This document shows positions 51,901-58,600 of a stretch of 64,000 nucleotides of DNA, piece by piece (position 1 is the stretch's first letter; the number at the start of each line of letters is the position of its first letter). The position numbers and the translations under genes were made by a program. Origin of the DNA: Pelecanus crispus (Eukaryota > Chordata > Aves > Pelecaniformes > Pelecanidae). A model generated the notes under the pieces. It was given only the letters and a program-made list of their open reading frames with translations, made no database searches and was not told the origin of the DNA. Where the stretch lies: positions 127,206,309-127,270,308 of the forward strand of contig NC_134643.1 of assembly GCF_030463565.1 (NCBI RefSeq), in the 5' to 3' direction.

Positions 51901-54900
51901 CTCCAGTTGCCACTTCGTACTGTAAAAGGAAGCCCTTCCTTGTGAGCCTCAAGGACTCTTCCTCCTCACATCCAGAGTCAGAGAGCCACAGTCTCAGGGT
52001 ACCTTGTCCAGGCAAAGCCCTGAACTTGAACTCTGACTTTCCCTCATCATCTGCCAGTATGTTATAGTTCCAGCTGCCGTTGTAGCAAGTAATGGTTTTC
52101 TCACAACTTTTAGGATGAATGTAAGGACCATATATGTCAGAAAACAAGTTTTAAAAAAGGCTTAATCACTTAGTCTGGAGAGTGCTTCTGCAACTTAACA
52201 GCTATTGTTATCACTGTTATTCTTTTCTTTTTGTAACACCTCTTTTCCAAACCCCTCTAAGTCCTGTGTGTACACATAGGATGTGGACACCGGGGCTCAT
52301 AGGGAATGGACGTTTCTGTTCACCTATTCTGAAATTCAGCGACTGTCAGGAGGCAAAAGAACAGTATACTGTACTTCAGGTAGAAAGCCAGAAATTCTAA
52401 TACTTTTTAGTGACTGTTTAAAGGAACACCGTAACAATGGGAAAACATATAGGGCAAGAATGCCTACTAACACATTGCAGGCTCAGGCAGCACAGTTGCA
52501 AAATAGGTTACCTTGCCAACAAGAAAAATTCTTGCTCCAAGTTCATTTTACTGCCTTTGATCTTAAACATGAAGATTCAAAAGTCGTCCTTGTCTGAAAT
52601 GAGCTGACTACAAAAGCTAGCACTGCGTGAAACCTTTTATACAGCTTGCCACAAAACACCGACGCAAGTCACACAGCTCAACTTAGGTGTTCTTTTTTTC
52701 ATGCAGAGACCCTTTTGCCTGTATTTCCAGTTTCCAAATAGGAGGTAGTGATGTTCCCAGAAAATCCATCTGTGGTCCTAGCTGATCTTTTAGCAGAAAA
52801 CTGAAACATTGAACAGTTATCTAATGGCATATTTTGGGCAAGACATACAGGGCAGAGCAGCAGGGAAGACAGAACACAGAATGAACAGAATATCTGGTTT
52901 TGTTGGTGATTACCTACTCATTACAACATTGGTTAACCCACCAAAGGTCCATCATGTACCCTACACACACAGCCAAGCTGACAGACTCCATTTTTTTTTT
53001 TGCAACCAGGGCCTCACATTTGTCAGAGACCACCAGGAGCAGAGATGTCACATGCTGAGGTACATTCTCAGGAAGTCCTTCATGGTCATCTTTTTCACAG
53101 ACAATTGTCACAAGCAGCAGCAGAAAACTTGTAACTGGAGGACCTCTGGTGGACAGCTACAGACTGTTTTCTCAAGTGGACCATACTACAGAAGGGAAAC
53201 AGTTGGCAGCATCTCTAAAGATACGCTTTTCAGAGAGTTCACAAACTCCCCAAAACATCTTCTCCTCCAAATGGACAGAAACGGACAGTGCACTCACTAA
53301 ACTGCTCAGCATTGCTCTTACAGGCCCAACCCTAGCATTCACTAGGAGTAGGTAAAGTTTCAGTTCTGAAAAATGCAGATACTGTCTTTTGGAATAAGAA
53401 AAGAGATTATCCTTTCCTTGGCCAATGACATAAACATCTGCACTCCCATTCCTAGTGTGGGGCATACCAGGCATCACTTCTTGACAAATATCTTTGAATT
53501 CCCAAGAACATTAAATTTGTTTGAGCAAGTACAAGCAAGAAAAAAAAAAAAAAGGAAGCTTAGCAATAACAAATGGCAACATCCCAAGTACTACTATTTT
53601 ATAACTCTAAATTAATCAGCCACAACGCCATAACAAAGTGACACGCAACATCCTGCTTCCTTACCTGACGCTAACACGTTCCCAGGAAGGCTTTGTACGG
53701 AACAGAATCAGACGTTTGCTGTCATCTGTCAAGGCAAAATAATCTCCTGATGGAGAGAAGGCAAAAGCTAGGATGTCATCACTTCCTTTATCGGTTGGTT
53801 TTCCACCCTGCCTAATAGAGAGAAGGGGGACAACAGTTCACAACCTGAGAGTTACTGAAATCCTTAAGAGAAGGCTGTTCTCACCACCAAGAAGGAGGAC
53901 CACGAAGAACAAAGTACAACACCAAAAGTTCCATTTGTGCTTAAAATGTTGAGCCAACTTGAAAATTAACACACAGGAAAAAAGCCAAGATAAGGAAACT
54001 GGTGTAAGGTCTAAAACTGTATCATTACTTGCTTTAAAAAAAAAAATGCTAGGGTTTGTGCTAGCAGATCTTGATACAAATTTAGGGGAAAACCAAAACT
54101 GGCAACAGACAAAACAATGCCTAGTGGTTGAATTTAAACTAAGAAAAATACTTTTTCAGGTTTTGAAATCTAATGACTTAGAGAATAGACCTGAAGGAGG
54201 AGTTATATAACTGTTTGTGGGTTTTTTTTTTTTCTTCCATCTTAGATGGTCTAATAAAAAAATGTGGCATTTTTCCGTAAACATCTTGACCGAGAAGAGT
54301 CATACAGAATCATTGATTACACTACTGGTGTTTCTCTAAAAAAGAAAAAGTCTCCCCTCTGGGATGAAACAGAAACAATATCCATCAGGGTTAGCAAAAA
54401 CAACCTGGCCATCACCTGATCAAGGAGTCAAGCCGTGACTTTCTTTTATTATCTTCACTGCCACATAACCTCAGGAGGAGACGCACCCTCTAGGAAAACA
54501 GCAGACTGCCTAAGCAGATTTTCTCACCCTTTATTTCCTAAGGTCGTCTTCTCCGTATTGATGCAGTCGTACACGAAGAGGCTATCATCACTGCAAACAA
54601 AAAACAACAGACTAAAACCGCTGGAACTAGAAGAACCGTGAGCTTAACTATGAAGAGCATCAACTCTTTTGTAACAGGCTATTATTTCACGGTTATTTTG
54701 CGCAACTGACGCCTATCCCGAGGAACCACCCCTGTGAAATCGGCTCCCAAAGTGCTACAGGCGCGGTAAAAGTTTAAAACCTTGGACTGTACGCACGGGC
54801 CAAAAAACAGCAACAACAACGACGAAATTGTCGACTGTCGGCAAAGTAACCGTGATATTTTACTTCTGTCGGGCTTAACGTATTTGTCGCTAGCGCCTAC

Positions 54901-55406
54901 CCTCTTGTTCACACACCGGTGACGTGCGCCTCGTGGGGCATAATCGCGTCAGCAAACCCTTGAGACAAAAAAGCGTTACGTTGGGTAACAGAAAAGGCGC
55001 CCAAGGAAGGCCTAAGGGCCTGCGCTGGCCCACGCAGGGCTCCCCCGGCGGCAGGAGCAGGCAGGTGGCTCCCACCGCCTCCCCCCGGCTGCCGGCCCCG
55101 CAGCCCCGGCGGGGAGGCCCCGCCACTCGCTGGGGAAGCCGCGGGGGACGCGCCCCGGGCCCAGCCAGCCCCGGCGGCGAGCAGCGGGGCGGCCTCTGCC
55201 CCTCGGATGCGCGGCCCCGCCAGTCCCGGCCCGCCGGCGGGGCAGGCCCGGCTCCCCCCCCTCCGCGGCACTGACCCGGGCTCCCTGTACCGCGCCGCCA
55301 GGAACCGGCTGCCGCCGCCGGCGGCCATCAGCGCCCCGCGGAGCGCCAGCGCCGGCCTGGGACCGGGGCTGCGCCCCCCGCCGCCGCCGCCGCCGCCGCC
55401 CTCCAT
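33818..55406 (-). CDS. WDR4: WDR4, tRNA (guanine-N7) methyltransferase non-catalytic subunit, complete
   Basis: WDR4 (yeast Trm82) is the WD-repeat scaffold that holds METTL1 and lets it methylate G46 of tRNA variable loops. Eleven exons on the minus strand (55406-55276, 54590-54528, 53811-53665, 51436-51280, 50679-50567, 45389-45329, 43965-43867, 39793-39729, 38194-38011, 37100-37031, 33996-33818) join with GT/AG ends and matching phases into 422 codons plus stop. Human WDR4 is about 412 residues. Diagnostic segments are [72 protein letters not shown]-like [31 protein letters not shown] and a basic C-terminal tail. The arginine of DEKIR (about residue 185) matches the human position mutated in microcephalic primordial dwarfism. 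Its promoter is shared with NDUFV3. The start was chosen at 55406 because the family has some 20 residues before GGSRFLA. Confidence 0.96.
33997..37030 (-). other. WDR4 intron 10
   Basis: Holds the solo LTR at 35584-36089. No other feature was recognised in the remainder. Confidence 0.6.
35584..36089 (+). mobile_element. Solo LTR of a bird endogenous retrovirus (ERVK/ERV2-like)
   Basis: It starts TGACCTGGTTTCAGCTGG and ends GGTTAAACCACAACA, so it has TG...CA ends. Its body matches the wording of a very common avian ERV2/ERVK-type LTR family. An ATTAAA at 35963-35968 on the + strand fits the LTR polyadenylation signal, so the LTR is antisense to WDR4. No gag, pol or env sequence adjoins it, so it is a solo LTR left by recombination between two LTRs. 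Flanking 6-mers (ACTGCT and CAGCTA) do not match, so I see no intact target-site duplication. Confidence 0.8.
37031..37100 (-). CDS. WDR4: WDR4 exon 10
   Basis: 70 nt, phase 0 to phase 1: [20 protein letters not shown], then VFE and one base. The acceptor is CTTTTCCCAG and the donor is GTGAGA. It corresponds to the human LKKVSGVLRGNWAMLE region. Confidence 0.93.
37101..39728 (-). other. WDR4 introns 9 and 8
   Basis: The stretches 37101-38010 and 38195-39728 hold no recognised transposon or RNA gene. A direct-repeat-like phrase TGTGGTTTTAAAC occurs twice at 39262-39299. Confidence 0.45.
38011..38194 (-). CDS. WDR4: WDR4 exon 9
   Basis: 184 nt, phase 2 to phase 0. It encodes [20 protein letters not shown], then [20 protein letters not shown] and [10 protein letters not shown]. 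The acceptor is CTCTCAAAAG. A stronger-looking CTGCAG 11 bases downstream would shift the frame to a stop and is not used in this model. The donor is GTAGAT. Confidence 0.93.
39729..39793 (-). CDS. WDR4: WDR4 exon 8
   Basis: 65 nt, phase 0 to phase 2: [20 protein letters not shown], then D and two bases. The acceptor is TTTTCCTGATAG and the donor is GTAAGA. It was too short to stand out as an open frame and was found by matching the family's SRIxxxCQxxxVALLCD segment. Confidence 0.92.
39794..43866 (-). other. WDR4 intron 7
   Basis: About 4.1 kb with no recognised repeat or nested gene. A 193-codon frame at 40491-41072 on the minus strand shows no protein-like features or splice support. Confidence 0.45.
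43867..43965 (-). CDS. WDR4: WDR4 exon 7
   Basis: 99 nt, 33 codons, phase 0. It encodes [20 protein letters not shown], then [13 protein letters not shown]. The acceptor is CCATCTATCCAG and the donor is [17 protein letters not shown] is a canonical WD strand. Confidence 0.95.
43966..45328 (-). other. WDR4 intron 6
   Basis: Nothing recognised except a poly-A run near 44884-44899. Confidence 0.5.
45329..45389 (-). CDS. WDR4: WDR4 exon 6
   Basis: 61 nt, phase 2 to phase 0: [20 protein letters not shown]. The acceptor is TTTCCCTTTAG and the donor is GTATGT. It lies after the 4.9 kb, CR1-filled intron 5. Confidence 0.94.
46474..46965 (-). mobile_element. CR1 LINE, 3' portion with reverse-transcriptase C-terminus
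   Basis: The minus-strand frame (within 46562-47014) reads [20 protein letters not shown], then [35 protein letters not shown] and [10 protein letters not shown], the standard CR1 ORF2 C-terminus. This is followed by the GTCATCTAGCCCAA-complement end and a short ATTCTATGA-like tail at 46474. The frame is uninterrupted over about 145 codons, so the copy is fairly young though heavily 5'-truncated. Confidence 0.93.
47901..47998 (-). mobile_element. CR1 LINE, short 3' tail fragment
   Basis: On the minus strand it ends with the CR1 terminal units (complement of TCATAGAATCATACAATCAT). The + strand phrase GGTTGGAAAAGACCTTTAAG marks a different CR1 subfamily from the copy at 46474. Confidence 0.85.
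48068..49388 (-). mobile_element. CR1 LINE, long copy with near-intact reverse transcriptase
   Basis: Two minus-strand frames cover the second half of CR1 ORF2. The first (49371-48478) includes [53 protein letters not shown] and the catalytic FADDTKLGG. The second (48547-48137) continues from [20 protein letters not shown] to the end of the ORF. A single frame change near 48540 separates them. The element is 5'-truncated near 49388 and its 3' tail lies near 48068. It lies in the same orientation as WDR4, inside intron 5. Confidence 0.95.
49862..50448 (+). mobile_element. CR1 LINE, 3' portion, opposite orientation
   Basis: The + strand reads [20 protein letters not shown], then [20 protein letters not shown], with a stop near 50097. 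After it come recognisable but broken CR1 C-terminal segments and a 3' tail ending TCTATGATTCTATGATTC at 50430-50448. It is inserted head-to-head relative to the CR1 at 48068-49388 and ends about 120 bp from WDR4 exon 5. Confidence 0.93.
50567..50679 (-). CDS. WDR4: WDR4 exon 5
   Basis: 113 nt, phase 0 to phase 2. It encodes [20 protein letters not shown], then [17 protein letters not shown]. The acceptor is TACCAACAG and the donor is GTAAGT. Leu follows VS where I recall Trp in human. Confidence 0.95.
50680..51279 (-). other. WDR4 intron 4
   Basis: 600 bp between exons 5 and 4. Nothing recognised. Confidence 0.6.
51280..51436 (-). CDS. WDR4: WDR4 exon 4
   Basis: 157 nt, entered in phase 2 and left in phase 0. 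It encodes [20 protein letters not shown], then [14 protein letters not shown] and [14 protein letters not shown]. The acceptor is TTTCTTTCAG and the donor is GTAAGT. This is one of the most conserved blocks of WDR4. Confidence 0.96.
51437..53664 (-). other. WDR4 intron 3
   Basis: Besides the open frame at 51740-52147, a 163-codon frame on the + strand (52809-53300) is present but has no recognised motif and is judged probably chance. Confidence 0.5.
51740..52147 (-). pseudogene. Unidentified 135-codon open frame in WDR4 intron 3
   Basis: Minus-strand frame opening [20 protein letters not shown] and including [19 protein letters not shown], then [40 protein letters not shown] and [16 protein letters not shown], ending in a TAG. 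Its residue mix, acidic run and lack of stops look like a real protein, but the frame has no ATG (it opens at a TTG after a stop). It is on the same strand as WDR4. A possible acceptor (CATCCTAAAAG) lies just inside. It could be a fragment of a retrocopied gene, an alternative terminal exon of WDR4, or chance. The family is not recognised. Confidence 0.35.
53665..53811 (-). CDS. WDR4: WDR4 exon 3
   Basis: 147 nt, phase 2 on both sides. It encodes [20 protein letters not shown] and then [15 protein letters not shown]. The acceptor is CTCTCTATTAG. A second AG four bases downstream would break the frame. The donor is GTAAGG. Confidence 0.95.
53812..55275 (-). other. WDR4 introns 2 and 1
   Basis: 53812-54527 is AT-rich with poly-A and poly-T runs. 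54591-55275 rises into the CpG island. No other feature. Confidence 0.55.
54528..54590 (-). CDS. WDR4: WDR4 exon 2
   Basis: 63 nt: one base completing Gly, then [20 protein letters not shown], then two bases. The acceptor is TTGTTTGCAG and the donor is [15 protein letters not shown] is the first conserved WD-region strand of the family. Confidence 0.94.
55276..55406 (-). CDS. WDR4: WDR4 exon 1 (start, poly-Gly)
   Basis: 131 nt, ending in phase 2 at the donor GTCAGT. It begins [20 protein letters not shown] and reaches [14 protein letters not shown]. The nine glycines come from a CCG trinucleotide run on the + strand. A later ATG (the M of LMAAGGG) could also start translation, but that would remove the LALRGAL-like segment matching the family N-terminus. 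Confidence 0.9.
55378..55400. repeat. CCG trinucleotide run encoding poly-Gly in WDR4
   Basis: About seven and a half CCG units that read as Gly codons on the minus strand right after Met-Glu of WDR4. Confidence 0.9.
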
Positions 55407-55566
55407 GCGTCAACACCGCCACGTGCGCGCCAGGGCGGGCGCAGGCTACGGGCGTCACCGCACGAAGCAATGACGTAATGCCGGTGCTGCTTGCGGGTGA
55501 CGGCAGGTGCCCGGAAACAGCGCTTAGGTCCCGCCCCGGCGTAGCGGCCTTCGAGTCGACAGCAAA

Positions 55567-55617
55567 ATGGCGGCTCCCTCGCTGCTGGGCTGCTGCGGGC
55601 AGGCGGCGAGCCGCAAG
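55567..55617 (+). CDS. NDUFV3: NDUFV3 exon 1
   Basis: 51 nt, 17 codons: MAAPSLLGCCGQAASRK. The ATG sits in AGCAAAATGG, with A at -3 and G at +4. Donor is GTAAGG, phase 0. Confidence 0.9.
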
Positions 55618-58600
55618 GTAAGGGGTAGGGTGGGCGCTGGATGGCGGGGAGAGGGGCTGCTCCTACCCCCCCTGGGTGCTTGTTCGGCTCTTTTTGGTGG
55701 CACGTAGCCGGCCGGTCACCTTCCCTCCCCCGGGGACGCTGCGCAGGTACCTGCGCAGCGTCCCCGGGGGAGGGAAGGTGCTTATGCGCCGTGCAGAACG
55801 ACATGCACCGGGGGAGTCACCCAGCCACCCTTGTCCCCTGAAAATCGCTTTTATCCCGCTTCGTTCATTTGGTTTTATGCGGTGCCTTGCAGGTGTTGTG
55901 GCTGGAGGCCCGGGGGCTGCGAGGGGTGGCCCCCTCAGCGGCGTTCTGCAGCAGGCCAGTGGGCTCCAAGACGCCGGCAGCGAGTAAGATGGTTGTTTTT
56001 GTCCTGAGCGGTGGTGGGGTGTGTAAATAAAAGCTAAAGCTGCTCGTAGGAGAGCCTCTTTTTTTTTCTTTTTTTTTTTTTTTTTCTAAAAGCTACCAGC
56101 AGTGTAGCCTTCCCCCATGGCCTGCCAGCCTCGGGAGGTTTCTGCGCTCTGCGCAGAGCATACAACTTTATCTGCCCGTCGGACTGTGGAGCGCCCGTCT
56201 GAAGTTCAAGTTCCTCTGGTTGTCATTAAATGCGTCGATAAATAAGAGTTTAGAAATGCTCACGGCTGTATCTCTGAACAGCTGCTATGTAAATCAAGAA
56301 AGTGAAAGGTCATCACCATGTAAACAAGGATTTCTGTTCAAACGTACTGTGCAGTAAGAAAACTAAAAGTAAAGGCCTGCTAGGAATGGGCCTGCATGGG
56401 ATATATTTATATTCATAGGCCATACGACAAGCTTGATACTTCTTTCCCATTTACCTTCACCTTAATACGTTAGCTGCTGTGATGCTTGACCAGACTAAAG
56501 GAGAGCTATCATTACATTTGTCGTAATATAAAGAAGCTTTGCAAGTTGCCTGAAATTTGATGGAAATGAGTGTAGCAAGTTACTTTTTTTTAATGAGGTG
56601 CAAAATCTGGTTTTGAACTTCAGAGGTTCCCCCTTGTCTTTTGAAATGTTTGGATTATGAGGGTCAAAAAGCATCCCATTTTACAGAAAGAGAGAAAGAC
56701 TTGCAAGATCCAAATATGTGCTCCAGGCAACAGTGTCAAGGAGCTGCAGAAAACTACCACAGCCTCGTTGTGTTAAATTTAGTAATAATGCTTCTTGCCC
56801 CATAGGTTTGCAGGCAAGGCAGTACATCAACCTGGGTGTGGATGCTGCAGTGCATTTGATGTTCAGAAATATTTGAACCCCTTCTGTCCCTGACCAAAGT
56901 TAAAACATGAATACAAATTTCAAAGAGGGATATCTTGTGCAAAATGCGGTTTGGAAATAGAGGCTCACTGATTCAGTGAGTGGGATTCCTATCCCAAATT
57001 AGAGATCCAGGTGCTTAAAACAACAGAGCTCCATGGGAACATATATAGGGGTGATCAGAGTTGTTGATGGCTGTTGAAAAGATCACTGAAAGGGTCATTG
57101 AATGCAGACTTCTGGCTTCTGACGTTAGCTTCTTAAATGCCAAGGCAAATAAAAGCTTGGCTGGTCCATTAAAAAAGCCTCTGCTGCATAGATTGATGTA
57201 AGTTTGATTGAACAACAAATCACTTTATATTTGGGGTTCTTTGGCATTATGTTAAGCATATCTGAGATGCACTTTAGCATCAGTTTCTAGATTCATTGTC
57301 CTGCAGCTCTGATTTCAGAAGGTGTCAGGAGACCTCTTGGGCCACCTGTTTCAGCCAGCTGCTTCCCCTGCAAATCATTAAGGTTAGTTCAGGTGTATAG
57401 GATGCAGCTGTCTATTTCAGATTCTAGCTGGAACAGGGTATGCAAATTTTCTTTGCTTTGATAAAATGGTCATGTTTACTTACGAAGTCAGTGGTGGGGA
57501 ACAGGGCTGTAACTGCTGCATGCCACCTTTCTGAGCGTGAACATGTTTTAAACACATTCCGATAATGATACTGATGTTACAAGCATCAGTAAGAATGCAT
57601 CCAGGAATAATATTCTTGTTACTGATGTGGATGTATTGTTCTTTTGCCAAAGAGATGCAAATACAGATCAGGTGGTACAAAGTTTGAAGTACCCTAATTA
57701 AAGTGTCTGTACCAGTTGTATTAGATTTTATGACTAAAAGCTGAAACACATATCTTTTTCACCTATCCAAATATTACTGTTTAAAGTATTTTTCCAGTAA
57801 CACCTACTGTTAATGGTCAAATTGAGTGTTACCTGTCTCTTGGTTTCTTAGGATGCCTTAACATTAATACTTCCTCAGCTTTTGCTCAGCTTTCACTTGT
57901 CTGTCATCCCTTTGGGCATTGTTGTGTTAGTTTGACCTTCCTGTACACTTCTTTGAAGAACTCTTCAATCCTGAGTGATGTTTCCTCACGTATTAGTTTC
58001 TACAGGCTGCTGTTTGGCTGTGTCGGTCTGTGCAGGGAGTCAGGCTTCTTTCAAAGGCGGCTGCCCATCCTCCTGCTTTCCCCTGCCCTCCCCCCCTGTG
58101 CTGCACCTTCCGTCTGGCTGAGAGAAGTATGTGTCTGAAATTATTCAAAAGTATTACATGTATAGTAAACTGGTACTTTTTTTTTCATTTGTACTTATGT
58201 TAAGAAAGAAATACAGAGTTCGTAAATACTTTGCTTTTAATTTCCTGTGTCTGTCTCTTCTGTGATGTTTTCATTTGGACGTTTCTAAAGACTTGCTTCT
58301 ATTCAAAACTAATTATAGTAACTCCTCTGAACATACAAGGTACTACTGTAAAATACTAGTAAGGGGGAAAACTGCATCTAGTTTATGGTCTTGTAAAGTA
58401 GATCTGGGTTTCCAAACTGTGCAGGTAAATCTGCACAAGAGACTGGACATCTGTTGAATTACACTGCTGGTTGGAAGTGGTGCAACTCATAATGGAGCTG
58501 ACTTTGCTATAGCAAATTTCAGCGGTGGTGTATCTTCTTAATGTGCTCCCAGTCCTCTTTGTCCTCCATCTTTCTGTAACCACAACAGTATTTGCTGTTG

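Larger units (their letters stand above)
54900..55985. promoter_or_regulatory. CpG island and divergent WDR4/NDUFV3 promoter
   Basis: A very GC- and CpG-rich stretch spans both first exons. The two start codons, at 55406 (-) and 55567 (+), are 160 bp apart with no TATA box between them. Sites visible in the gap are a CRE/ATF-like TGACGTAA (55471-55478), an ETS-like CCGGAA (55511-55516) and a GC box CCGCCCC (55531-55537). Such elements are typical of housekeeping bidirectional promoters, which suits a tRNA-modification gene and a respiratory-chain gene. Factor binding is inferred from motifs only. Confidence 0.8.

Noticed and set aside
52809-53300. 163-codon frame on the + strand in WDR4 intron 3
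   Set aside because: No motif recognised, and it is antisense to the gene. It may contain decayed repeat sequence but cannot be named.
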